This document shows, piece by piece, positions 5,857-12,117 of a stretch of DNA of 15,696 nt. The DNA is taken from NCBI GenBank assembly GCA_934667465.1, contig CAKUMG010000038.1:1-15696 (forward strand), in the 5' to 3' direction. Source of the DNA: an uncultured Actinoplanes sp. Lineage in GTDB: Bacteria > Actinomycetota > Actinomycetes > Mycobacteriales > Micromonosporaceae. A program made the translations under genes and the position numbers. The notes below the pieces were generated by a model that was given only the letters and a program-made list of their open reading frames with translations, was not told the origin of the DNA and ran no database searches. Within the stretch, counting starts at the first letter, position 1. Each line of letters starts with the position of its first letter.

Positions 5857-5910
5857 GTTGCTGATCTTGGTCTTTACGGAGCCGTTGCTGATCTTGGTCT
5901 TTACGGAGCC
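5857..5910. repeat. Perfect tandem duplication of a 27-bp unit
   Basis: The 27-bp unit beginning GTTGCTGATC and ending TTTACGGAGCC occurs twice head to tail without a mismatch (5857-5883, 5884-5910). It lies in the non-coding stretch between the two dif-like sites. The end of each unit (CTTTACGGAGCCG) resembles the middle of the 31-bp repeats downstream. Confidence 0.85.
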
Positions 5911-5960
5911 GTCGTCGTCCAGATGAGCGACGCCGAGTCGTTCGCGGGCCTGACACGACG

Positions 5961-6022
5961 CGGCAAGTAGCCTTCATGGGGCCGCCTCGTACGGTAGGCA
6001 GCCTTCATGGAGCCGCCTCGTA
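5961..6022. repeat. Tandem pair of 31-bp repeats
   Basis: Two head-to-tail copies (5961-5991, 5992-6022) share AGCCTTCATGG-R-GCCGCCTCGTA with one mismatch in 23 bp; the first 8 bp (CGGCAAGT versus CGGTAGGC) are less alike. The 31-bp period is not a multiple of three, which argues against coding. The motif CTTCATGGRGCCG matches the 27-bp repeat motif CTTTACGGAGCCG at 10-11 of 13 positions. Confidence 0.8.
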
Positions 6023-6165
6023 AAATGCCGATTTCCCTCAGGGGCGTCGTGCCGGGGATTCGGCCGCAGGATGCGCTGGCGGGCTGCCCGCCACCGCGAG
6101 CGCCCAGCAGTGCGGCGCTCCCGGTGGCGGCGTTTTGTCCGTTTGCGGGGCCGGTTGCACGCTCA

Positions 6166-6193
6166 GGTTGACATAATGTCAATTATCGACCAG
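6166..6193 (-). other. dif: Candidate chromosomal dif site
   Basis: Read on the minus strand: left (XerC-type) arm CTGGTCGATAA (6193-6183), centre TTGACA (6182-6177), right (XerD-type) arm TTATGTCAACC (6176-6166). Against the actinobacterial dif consensus as I recall it, 22 of 28 positions agree, including an exact 12-mer ACATTATGTCAA and the 7-mer CGATAAT. In such GC-rich DNA an AT-rich match like this is unlikely by chance. It includes a perfect 15-bp palindrome (6168-6182). It lies in non-coding DNA near an Xer recombinase gene and a strand-composition switch, as expected at a replication terminus. The consensus is from memory and needs checking. Confidence 0.72.
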
Positions 6194-6244
6194 ATATTGC
6201 GGGGCGAGGTTGTGCCCACTGTGGTGGCTTTGCGGCGGGCACGG

Positions 6245-6257
6245 CAGGATCTCCGGC
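6245..6257 (+). promoter_or_regulatory. Probable -10 region CAGGAT of the VOC gene
   Basis: CAGGAT (one change from TANNNT) is followed by CTCCGGC and ATG 6258. The GNAT gene at 2501 has the same heptamer after TAGGAT. The perfect -35-like TTGACA at 6168-6173 is too far upstream to pair with it. Confidence 0.4.
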
Positions 6258-6800
6258 ATGACGTCGTCGTTGCGGTGGATCACAGGTTTTCTGGACTCCC
6301 CTTCACGGGCGGCGGAGTCGTTCTGGCAGTCGGTGACCGGCTTCGGGTTGTCGGCGCGGCGCGGGCCCGAGGGGCAGTTCGCGACGCTGACGTGCGCGGG
6401 CGCGGATGCGTACCTGCGGGTGCAGGTTGTTGACTCTCCCCCGTGGTCGCATCTGGACCTGCACGTCGGGGATGTGCGGGCGGAGGCGCGGCGGGTCGCG
6501 GGACTTGGGGCGTCGGTGGTGTCCGACGAGGGGTCGCTGGTGGTGCTGCGGTCGCCGGTGGGGCTGCTCTTCTGCCTGGTGCCGTGGGAGGGCGAGGCGG
6601 TGCGGCCGCCGGTGCCGGCGTGGGGCGCTCGGGTGGATCAGGTGTGCCTGAATGTTCCGGTGGCGGCGTTCGAGGCGGAGGCGTCGTTCTGGGTCGGGGT
6701 GACCGGCTGGGAACGGCGGGCGGAGGATTCGCCGGAGTTCGAGTCGCTGGTACGTGGTGCGGGTTTGCCGTTGCGGCTATCGGGATCCGGTTTCTGGTGA
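6258..6800 (+). CDS. VOC (glyoxalase-fold) protein, probably truncated in its second domain
   Basis: 180 residues. The first VOC domain covers about 1-110 (MTSSLRWITGFLDSPSRAAESFWQSVTGF, HLDLHVGDVRAEARRVAGLGASVV, LRSPVGLLFCLVPWEGE). A second begins at about 125 (RVDQVCLNVPVAAFEAEASFWVGVTGWE) but stops after PEFESLVRGAGLPLRLSGSGFW, before the metal-ligand and final beta strands of a complete second module. Related two-domain actinobacterial proteins usually run about 40-60 residues further. The end looks like a frameshift or rearrangement, since SGSGFW is unlike the expected continuation. Family members are lyases, dioxygenases or resistance proteins; the function is not assignable and may be lost. 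ATG 6258 is chosen because the homologous region starts there, with a -10-like box 7 nt upstream and no Shine-Dalgarno sequence. Confidence 0.75.
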   Translation: MTSSLRWITGFLDSPSRAAESFWQSVTGFGLSARRGPEGQFATLTCAGADAYLRVQVVDSPPWSHLDLHVGDVRAEARRVAGLGASVVSDEGSLVVLRSPVGLLFCLVPWEGEAVRPPVPAWGARVDQVCLNVPVAAFEAEASFWVGVTGWERRAEDSPEFESLVRGAGLPLRLSGSGFW

Positions 6801-6902
6801 GTAGTGCCACTCCCCCTGCGTGCGGTGGGTTGAGTGCGGTTTTGTCGGTGCCGGCTGGTACAACTGACGGCGTTGGAACACGTGTTCGAGAAGGGTGGCG
6901 AG

Positions 6903-7625
6903 ATGACGGCGGGCACCGGGGTGCGGGGGTTGAGCACCGAGGAGTTGGCGGGGTTCCGGGAGGCGCTGGCGGCGGGGCGCAAGCCGCGGGTGATGTTCAC
7001 TGAGGCGGCGGGGCAGATCGCCGGGCAGGTGGGCCAGGTGGTGGCGCTGACGGATCCGGCGGAGTCGGACGAGTGGGTGGTGGTGCGGTTCGGCAAGGAC
7101 GAGTTGCCGTTCGGGCCGGCTGATCTGCAGGTGCCGCCGAAGGGTGGGGTGAAGAAGGCTGCTCCCCCGGCGGCGGCGGTGCCGCCGACTCGGGTGGAGC
7201 CGGAGTTCGTGCTGGACAGCCCGGCGCCGCGGGCTGCTGCCCCCTCCCCTGCGCCGCAGGAGCCGGCGGCGGGCGCGGCGGGTGGGCCCGCGGAGCCGAA
7301 GGGTGCTGCGCCGGCGCCGCGGAAGGCTCCGGGCAAGGTGGCGAAGCCGAAGGCGCCGGCGGGGTTGACGGTGACGCTGGCCTATGCCGAGGGCGAGTGG
7401 ACGGTGGCGGCCAATCAGGGGTCGAAGGCGCTGGCGAAACCGTATGTGATCAAGCCGGCCGAGGCGATGCGGATGGTGGCGCTGGTGGATGTTCCGGGGG
7501 TGCAGGAGGCGGTGGAGCAGATCCTGTCCGTGGAGCGGGCGGAGGCGGAGCAGCAGGCGGAGAAGTTGCGGGCGGAGCTGGCGGAGATCGAGGCGCGGTT
7601 GCAGGAGCTGCGCGACGCGGGCTGA
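6903..7625 (+). CDS. Conserved actinobacterial hypothetical, DUF6319-like
   Basis: 240 residues in three parts. Residues 1-78 form a compact N-terminal domain (LSTEELAGFREALAAGRKPRVMFTEAAGQIAGQVGQVVALTDPAESDEWVVVRFGKDELPFGPADLQVPP). Residues about 79-155 are a Pro/Ala/Lys-rich linker. Residues about 158-240 combine a small domain (TVTLAYAEGEWTVAANQGSKALAKPYVIKPAEAMRMVALVDVPGVQEAV) with a terminal coiled coil (VERAEAEQQAEKLRAELAEIEARLQELRDAG). This resembles proteins annotated as DUF6319 in Micromonosporaceae and Streptomyces; I assign it from memory and know no function. The basic linker and coiled coil suggest a nucleic-acid-associated oligomer, which is inference. GAAGGGTGG lies just upstream of ATG 6903. 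A double hairpin follows the stop. Confidence 0.8.
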   Translation: MTAGTGVRGLSTEELAGFREALAAGRKPRVMFTEAAGQIAGQVGQVVALTDPAESDEWVVVRFGKDELPFGPADLQVPPKGGVKKAAPPAAAVPPTRVEPEFVLDSPAPRAAAPSPAPQEPAAGAAGGPAEPKGAAPAPRKAPGKVAKPKAPAGLTVTLAYAEGEWTVAANQGSKALAKPYVIKPAEAMRMVALVDVPGVQEAVEQILSVERAEAEQQAEKLRAELAEIEARLQELRDAG

Positions 7626-7627
7626 GT

Positions 7628-7678
7628 CCGGGGGCCGCCTCTCCCCCGGGCTGCATCTCCCCGGCCCGGGCCGGGGAG
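7628..7678. terminator. Two adjacent hairpins at a convergent junction
   Basis: CCGGGGG (7628-7634) pairs with CCCCCGG (7643-7649). Then a perfect 22-bp palindrome spans 7657-7678 (left half CTCCCCGGCCC). Both lie between the stops of the DUF6319-like gene (7625) and the convergent nucleotidyltransferase gene (7713), so each may end one transcript. Confidence 0.65.
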
Positions 7679-7712
7679 TGGTGGCGGGGCGGCGTCCTGG
7701 TGGTGGGGCGGG

Positions 7713-8378
7713 TCAGGCGCGGTAGCCGTCGAAGAGGGGCCCGCCTGCCTGTTCGAGCACGGCGGTGGTCAGGGCGGTGAGTTGTCCGGGGTCGTTGCGG
7801 GCGGTGAGCCATCGGTCGGCGAAGTGGGGGTTCCAGTCGCGGAGGTCGCGGAGCAGCCATTTGCCGTGGCTGACCCAGCAGCCTGCGGTCAGGAGCGCGG
7901 TGCGGGCCGTTTCGGTCCAAAGCGTGGCGGCGATGACGGTGTGCTCGCCGGGGTCGGTGGCGTGGCGGAGGTCGTCGAGCAGGTCGGTCAGGCCGTAGCG
8001 GAGCCGTTCGCGTTCGGGGCCGGTCAGCGGTGGTGGGCCGGCGGCGAGGGCGGTGGCGCAACGGGCGGGCAGGTCGCCGGGGTCGCCGAGGATGGTGACG
8101 CCGTGGGCGAGCATGCGGTGGGTGCTGGGTTTGCGGGCCGCGTGTTCGTGTTCCAGGAAGCCGGCGAGGCGTTGGGGGGTGTGGACGAACAGTTCGACCG
8201 GCCAGCCGGCGAAGTGCAGGCTGTGGCGGTATCCGGGTTCGGTGGTGCGCATGACCACGATGTCGAGGTCGCTGCCGGGGGTGCGGCGGGGGCCGAGGAC
8301 GCTGCCGGTGAGGATCGCCCAGGCGGCGTCGGGCACGTGGGCGTGTACTGCGGCGCGGGCGGCCTCCAGCGGATCCAT
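7713..8378 (-). CDS. Nucleotidyltransferase-domain (Pol beta superfamily) protein
   Basis: 221 residues. The nucleotidyltransferase signature is clear: ILTGSVLGPRRTPGSDLDIVV gives Gly25-Ser26 and the metal ligands Asp37 and Asp39; a third carboxylate is probably Glu62 in GWPVELFVHT. The C-terminal part (about 118-221) is helical, with ERLRYGLTDLLDDLRHA and ETARTALLTAGCWVSHGKWLLRDL, like the helical domain of aminoglycoside-type nucleotidyltransferases. It should transfer a nucleotide to an unknown acceptor; antibiotic adenylylation is possible but not shown. It is cytosolic. ATG 8378 has TAACGT (8385-8390) 6 nt upstream and no Shine-Dalgarno sequence, suggesting a leaderless transcript. The gene is NNC-rich on its own (minus) strand. 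Confidence 0.83.
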   Translation of the reverse strand: MDPLEAARAAVHAHVPDAAWAILTGSVLGPRRTPGSDLDIVVMRTTEPGYRHSLHFAGWPVELFVHTPQRLAGFLEHEHAARKPSTHRMLAHGVTILGDPGDLPARCATALAAGPPPLTGPERERLRYGLTDLLDDLRHATDPGEHTVIAATLWTETARTALLTAGCWVSHGKWLLRDLRDWNPHFADRWLTARNDPGQLTALTTAVLEQAGGPLFDGYRA

Positions 8379-8501
8379 CGGGTCACGTTACGCCGCGCGG
8401 AAGCCACCAGCGCCTCACCGGTGGGTGCGGCGGCGAGCAGCTGACCCGTTGCGGCGGACCGCGGTATCACGGGCTGGTGTGCTTCTGGGTGGGTTCGCTC
8501 G

Positions 8502-9536
8502 TCAGGCAGCGGCGCGCTCGCTGAGGTTCCGGCGTCGCCGGGCGGGTTCGGCGAGCGCCGGTGGGACGTGCGCCACGTCGATCGGGCCGAGGTCGGTGCC
8601 GGGTGGTACGACCTCGTCGATGAGGTCGAGGGTGTCGTCGTCGAGGACGGTGCCGGCCCCGGCGAGCAGGTCGTCGAGGTGTGCCATGGTGCGGGGGCCG
8701 ATGATGGCGGAGGTGACGGCGGGGTGACTGACCACGAAGGCGAGGGCCAGGTGGGTCAGGGACAGCCCGGCCTGTTCGGCGATCGGGACGAGCTGTTCGA
8801 TCGCGGCGTGTTTGCGTTTGTCGGTCAGGTGCTGGGGCAGCCAGTGCAGGCTGTTGGCCGGGATCGGTTCGCCGCCGGGGCGGAACCGGCCGGTGAGCAG
8901 GCCCGCGGCGAGCGGGCTCCAGATCATCGCGCCCAGGCCGTACTGCTCGCAGACGGGCAGGACGTCGCGTTCGATGCCGCGGTTGAGGATCGAGTAGTGC
9001 GGCTGCTCGGTCCGGAACCGGGCCAGCCCGCGGCGTTCGGCCAGCCATTGTGCTTCGGCGATCTGGGTGGCGGGCTGCCCGGAGGTGCCGATGGCCCGGA
9101 CCTTGCCGGCGCGCAGCAGGTCGGTCAGGGCGGACAGGGTCTCCTCCATGTCGGTGCGGTGGTCGACGTGGTGGACCTGGTAGAGGTCGATGTGGTCGAC
9201 GCCGAGGCGGCGCAGGGAGTCCTCGGCGGCGGTGACGATCCAGCGGCGGGAGTTGCCCTGCCGGTTGGGGTCGGTGCCCATCGGCCCGTTGAACTTGGTG
9301 GCCAGGACGACGTCGTCGCGGCGGCCCTGCAGGGCTTTGCCGACGATGCGTTCGGTGGCGCCGTCGCCGCCGTAGACATCGGCGGTGTCGATGACGTTGA
9401 TGCCGGCGTCGAGGGCCTTGTGGATGATCCGCACACAGTCGCCGGGGTCGGGGTTGCCGTAGGGGCCGAACTTCATGGTGCCCAGGGAGAACGGGCTGAC
9501 CTGGATGCCGGTACGGCCGAGGGTGCGCATACGCAC
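8502..9536 (-). CDS. Aldo/keto reductase
   Basis: 344 residues, a full (beta/alpha)8 AKR. The catalytic tetrad is visible: Asp50 and Tyr55 in NVIDTADVYGGD, Lys81 in VVLATKFNG, His122 in IDLYQVHHVD. The NADPH-binding C-terminal part includes SAIIGPRTMAHLDDLLAG. It should reduce aldehydes or ketones with NADPH; it resembles the YajO/YghZ-like general-stress subgroup. It is cytosolic. GTG 9536 has GAAAGG 8 nt upstream; ATG 9530 is two codons later. The gene for a PhnB-like VOC protein lies 77 bp upstream on the same strand, but a 10-bp hairpin lies between, so co-transcription would be partial. The tail ARRRRNLSERAAA is basic and probably disordered. Confidence 0.92.
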   Translation of the reverse strand: MRMRTLGRTGIQVSPFSLGTMKFGPYGNPDPGDCVRIIHKALDAGINVIDTADVYGGDGATERIVGKALQGRRDDVVLATKFNGPMGTDPNRQGNSRRWIVTAAEDSLRRLGVDHIDLYQVHHVDHRTDMEETLSALTDLLRAGKVRAIGTSGQPATQIAEAQWLAERRGLARFRTEQPHYSILNRGIERDVLPVCEQYGLGAMIWSPLAAGLLTGRFRPGGEPIPANSLHWLPQHLTDKRKHAAIEQLVPIAEQAGLSLTHLALAFVVSHPAVTSAIIGPRTMAHLDDLLAGAGTVLDDDTLDLIDEVVPPGTDLGPIDVAHVPPALAEPARRRRNLSERAAA

Positions 9537-9575
9537 GGGAAGCGCCTTTCGGGGTGAGTGTGGTCGCAGGGACGA

Positions 9576-9604
9576 GGTGCACGGCTCGGGTCGGGCCGTG
9601 CACC
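9576..9604 (-). terminator. Hairpin between the VOC and aldo/keto reductase genes
   Basis: GGTGCACGGC (9576-9585) pairs perfectly with GCCGTGCACC (9595-9604) around a 9-nt loop. It begins 10 bp after the VOC stop. It is a terminator or attenuator; GTGCAC ends could also serve as an operator for the downstream gene. Confidence 0.6.
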
Positions 9605-9613
9605 GGGGTGTGG

Positions 9614-10036
9614 TCAGCCGGCGTGGTTGGCGGTGATGTCGAGGGTCCAGATGACGCCGAAGCGGTCCTTGAGCATCCCGTAGAGCGGGGACCAGCCGGC
9701 CGGGCCGAGGTCCGCCATGATCGTGGCGCCTTCGGACAGGGCCTTCCAGTAGCCGGTGATCTCCTCGGTGTCGTCGCCGCGGACGGAGACGAAGAACGGC
9801 CGGTCCCCGGCGTCGTACGTCTGGTTCTCCCGCACGTCGTAGGCCATGACGTGGAAGCCCGCCTCGGTGCGGACCTCACCCCAGGAGAGCCGGTCGGTGT
9901 CGGCCGGGTGCTCGACGTCCTGGGCCTGGCCGTAGGTGAAGGCGATGACCTGCCCGCCGAAGACCGACTGGTAGAAGTCGAGCGCCTCGCGGGCCTTGTC
10001 CTTGAAGTTCAGGTGCACGGTGGTTTCGATGCCCAT
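9614..10036 (-). CDS. PhnB-like VOC family protein
   Basis: 140 residues, one complete VOC module pair typical of PhnB/3-demethylubiquinone methyltransferase-like proteins: MGIETTVHLNFKDKAREALDFYQSVFGGQVIAFTYG at the start, then SWGEVRTEAGFHVMAYDV, FFVSVRGDDTEEITGYWKALSEGATIMADLGPAGWSPLYGMLKDRFGVIWTLDI. The final strand pair is intact, unlike the VOC gene at 6258. The enzymatic role is unknown for most of the family. It is cytosolic. AGGGAG lies 6 nt before ATG 10036, and the family start fits exactly there; further upstream reading is not homologous. An aldo/keto reductase gene lies downstream on the same strand beyond a hairpin. Confidence 0.9.
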   Translation of the reverse strand: MGIETTVHLNFKDKAREALDFYQSVFGGQVIAFTYGQAQDVEHPADTDRLSWGEVRTEAGFHVMAYDVRENQTYDAGDRPFFVSVRGDDTEEITGYWKALSEGATIMADLGPAGWSPLYGMLKDRFGVIWTLDITANHAG

Positions 10037-10082
10037 GGTGTTCTCCCTGCTCACGTCGTTGTTCTGACAGGGACGACATTCG

Positions 10083-10117
10083 CAGCAGTAGGTGCCAGTG
10101 TGTGTCACCTACTGCTG
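10083..10117 (-). terminator. 12-bp perfect inverted repeat upstream of the VOC gene
   Basis: CAGCAGTAGGTG (10083-10094) pairs with CACCTACTGCTG (10106-10117) around an 11-nt loop. It lies 56 bp beyond the stop of the zinc-ribbon gene and 47 bp before the VOC start, on the same strand. A terminator for the former is likely; an operator for the latter is possible. Confidence 0.55.
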
Positions 10118-10172
10118 GAGGATCCACGGCTTTGCCGAGATCTCTGCGGCGATCACCCGGATTCCTCGTGCA

Positions 10173-10538
10173 TCAGTGAGGGATGCCTCGGCCCCCGGAC
10201 GCAACGCCGCAGTTCCGGCAGACTCTCCACAGGTCCCAGTCCCCCTGGCCGCAGACCAGGCACTCTCCGGCACGGTCGGCTCCTGCGGCGCATGCATCGA
10301 GTACCCGGTCCACCACGACGGGCAGCGGCTCGGCGGGATGCTTCCGCGGATCGGGACAGTAGGCGATGTCGTGGCAAGCCCGCGAGTCCCAGGGATGCAG
10401 CGCCGCCGGAACGCGGTGGCCCGCCCGCTTCTGCAGGCGTCGCTGGGCGGCGAAAGCGATAGCGCTCGTGAGCACCAGAGCGCGGGCTCTTTCCAGCTCG
10501 TCGAGGGCGCGGCCCAGCGATGCGGGAAAACTGGTCAC
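10173..10538 (-). CDS. Hypothetical zinc-ribbon-like protein
   Basis: 121 residues from GTG 10538. The C-terminus carries CLVCGQGDWDLWRVCRNCGV (Cys93, Cys96, Cys107, Cys110: CxxC-x10-CxxC), which looks like a zinc ribbon. A second Cys/His group lies before it (HPWDSRACHDIAYCPDPRKH: Cys55, His56, Cys61, His67). The N-terminal 50 residues are helical and basic (LGRALDELERARALVLTSAIAFAAQRRLQKRAGHR). I recognise no named family. Nucleic-acid or protein binding is inferred only from the ribbon. The start is uncertain: no Shine-Dalgarno sequence, with GATCAT 6 nt upstream as a weak -10 for a leaderless mRNA. The G/C bias fits its neighbours. It is divergent from the acyltransferase gene. Confidence 0.6.
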   Translation of the reverse strand: MTSFPASLGRALDELERARALVLTSAIAFAAQRRLQKRAGHRVPAALHPWDSRACHDIAYCPDPRKHPAEPLPVVVDRVLDACAAGADRAGECLVCGQGDWDLWRVCRNCGVASGGRGIPH

Positions 10539-10704
10539 CCCAGGATGATCACAGAGCCGGGCTGCCGGCCATCGACGCCGGTTCCTGCACAGAGCGGACG
10601 AACCACGACTGTGATGGGGCACAAGCGGTGCCGGCCGTCGGGCGGTTCGGGTGATCCGGTGGGGTGGCGGTGCATGCGATCATGGCCGACTGATGGAGGC
10701 GGCT

Positions 10705-11460
10705 GTGCGGGTACCGGTGGTGTGGCGGGTGTTGGTGCGCGTGGCGCGGGTGGTGGTGCCGTTGTTCTGCCGCCTGCGGGTGTCGGGGTCGGTGCCGGAG
10801 GGGGCGCGGGGCGGGCCGGTGATCCTGGCGGCGAACCATGTCAGCCCGGTGGATCCGGTGGTGCTGACCGCGGCGTGCGCTGTGGTGGGCGTGGCGCCGC
10901 GGTTCATGGCGACGGCGGGGTTGTTCGATGCGCCGGTGGCCGGGTGGGTGATGCGGGCGTCGGGGCATCTGCGGGTGGACCGGCACACGGCGCGGGTGGC
11001 GGAGGCGTTGCCGGCGGCGGTGGGCGCGTTGCGGGGCGGGGCGACGATCCTGGTGTACCCGGAGGGCCGGATCGGGCTGGATCCGTGGATGTGGCCGGAG
11101 CGGGGCAAGACCGGGGTGGCGCGGATGGCGGCGATGTCGGGGGCGCCTGTGGTGCCGGTCGCGCAGTGGGGTGCGCACGCGGTCCTGCCGTACGATTCGC
11201 CGCGCCGGCTGCTGCGTTCGGTGCTGCTGGCGATGTGGCGGCGCCCGGTGGTGCAGGTGCGGTTCGGTGAGCCGGTGGAGCTGGCGGACCTGACCGGTTC
11301 GGCGGGTGCGGTGGCGATGCGTGCCACCGACCGGATCATGTCGTCGATCGCCGGCACGCTGCGTCCCCTGCGCGAGGAGGAGCCCGGACTCCCCCGGTAC
11401 GTGGATCCGACCCGCCCGGTCGACCTGACGCGGGTCCGCCGCCGCGACCTCGCCGCCTGA
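10705..11460 (+). CDS. PlsC-type 1-acyl-glycerol-phosphate acyltransferase
   Basis: 251 residues. The acyltransferase box is AANHVSPVDPVVL (NHxxxxD, His45 and Asp50) and the substrate-binding box is ILVYPEGR (Glu120-Gly121-Arg122); RVPVVWRVLVRVARVVVPLF at the start is hydrophobic and may anchor it to the inner face of the membrane. It should acylate lysophosphatidic acid, or a related lysolipid, using acyl-ACP or acyl-CoA in phospholipid synthesis. Late residues VPVAQWGAHAVLPY and RPVVQVRFGEPVEL also fit. GTG 10705 is preferred because GGAGG (10696-10699 region) lies 5 nt upstream. ATG 10693 is in frame, adds four residues, and would place that motif inside the gene. It is a single gene flanked by a divergent and a convergent gene. 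Confidence 0.87.
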   Translation: MRVPVVWRVLVRVARVVVPLFCRLRVSGSVPEGARGGPVILAANHVSPVDPVVLTAACAVVGVAPRFMATAGLFDAPVAGWVMRASGHLRVDRHTARVAEALPAAVGALRGGATILVYPEGRIGLDPWMWPERGKTGVARMAAMSGAPVVPVAQWGAHAVLPYDSPRRLLRSVLLAMWRRPVVQVRFGEPVELADLTGSAGAVAMRATDRIMSSIAGTLRPLREEEPGLPRYVDPTRPVDLTRVRRRDLAA

Positions 11461-11571
11461 CCGCCGCGACGAGAACGGCGTCACCCGCGGCCCGGCCCGG
11501 CCCGCAGTGGTGCAGCCGAGCGGTGCGCGCGGCACCGGCGCGGTCGTCGCCACGGCCGCGGCGAGGCGGGG

Positions 11572-12042
11572 TTATCGGGGCGTGCGGCGGTCGAACACGA
11601 CGTGCCGGGTTCCGGTGGGCTCGTCGGCGAGGTGGGCGGCGATCTCGGGTGGCAGGAAGTTCGCGCTGTCCAGGTCGGCGAGGCGCAGCCAGCGGAAGCG
11701 GTGGCCGCCGCGGTCGGTGACCGGGCCGGGCAGGACGTGGTGGCCGAGAGCGTAGTAGCAGCTGACCTCCTGGTGGAGGACGCCGTCCTGGTCGCGGATG
11801 CCCTCGGTGATCAGGAAGGGCGGGCCGGTGACGGTCACGTCGGCGGCGAGCTCTTCGCGTAGTTCGCGGGTCAGGGCCTGCGCCGAACTCTCCCCGAAGT
11901 GCACCCTGCCACCGGGCAGGAACCAGCCGTCGATGTGCTCAACCGCGCACACCAGGATCCGGTCGCCGTCGCGGATCACGGCCGCGGCCCGGTACTTGAA
12001 CTCGCCGGCCGGTCCGGTCCAGGTGATGTCGTCGTGGTCCAC
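11572..12042 (-). CDS. NUDIX hydrolase
   Basis: 156 residues. The NUDIX box is intact: Gly45-x5-Glu51-x7-Arg59-Glu60-Leu-x-Glu63-Glu64 (GRVHFGESSAQALTRELREEL), with Ala replacing the last Gly. It is preceded by IDGWFLPGG, typical of NTP or nucleoside-diphosphate-derivative pyrophosphohydrolases. It needs Mg2+ and cleaves X-linked nucleoside diphosphates; the substrate is not predictable. GTG 12042 (VDHDDITWTGP) is chosen because GGGGGA lies just upstream and the fold begins at about residue 15 (EFKYRAAAVIRDGDRILVCAV). The gene is convergent with the acyltransferase and divergent from the RibD-like reductase; the 111-bp convergent gap has only short, weak hairpins. Confidence 0.88.
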   Translation of the reverse strand: MDHDDITWTGPAGEFKYRAAAVIRDGDRILVCAVEHIDGWFLPGGRVHFGESSAQALTRELREELAADVTVTGPPFLITEGIRDQDGVLHQEVSCYYALGHHVLPGPVTDRGGHRFRWLRLADLDSANFLPPEIAAHLADEPTGTRHVVFDRRTPR

Positions 12043-12117
12043 GTTCCCCCGCTTTCCTCGGCACCGGTGGGGAGGATACGGGTGCTCGACGTCCCCGCTC
12101 CGGCGCCGGGGCGACAT

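Noticed and set aside
5750..5977. A minus-strand frame containing RLRKDQDQQ twice
   Set aside because: The peptide repeat only reflects the 27-bp DNA duplication. There is no credible start site or family, and the 31-bp repeats next to it break any frame.
5857..6022. CRISPR array
   Set aside because: The units are directly tandem without spacers, come in two different sequences, and no cas genes are present.
6168..6198. TTGACA at 6168-6173 as the -35 box of the VOC gene promoter
   Set aside because: No good -10 box follows at 16-19 bp, and the start codon is 85 bp away with its own -10-like box. TTGACA is better explained as part of the dif-like palindrome.
5735..6257. Replication origin, suggested by the sign of the strand-composition switch
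   Set aside because: There is no dnaA, dnaN or cluster of TTGTCCACA boxes, only two distant TTTGTCCGT motifs, while a strong dif match is present. Whole-genome skew is still needed to settle this.
8467..9879. A 470-codon minus-strand frame across the aldo/keto reductase gene
   Set aside because: It reads as Arg/Pro/His-rich nonsense; the overlapping frame gives a complete aldo/keto reductase with its catalytic tetrad.
10548..10615. Separated inverted repeat ATCACAG / CTGTGAT between the zinc-ribbon and acyltransferase genes
   Set aside because: The 7-bp arms are about 54 bp apart with no further symmetry, so chance is likely.
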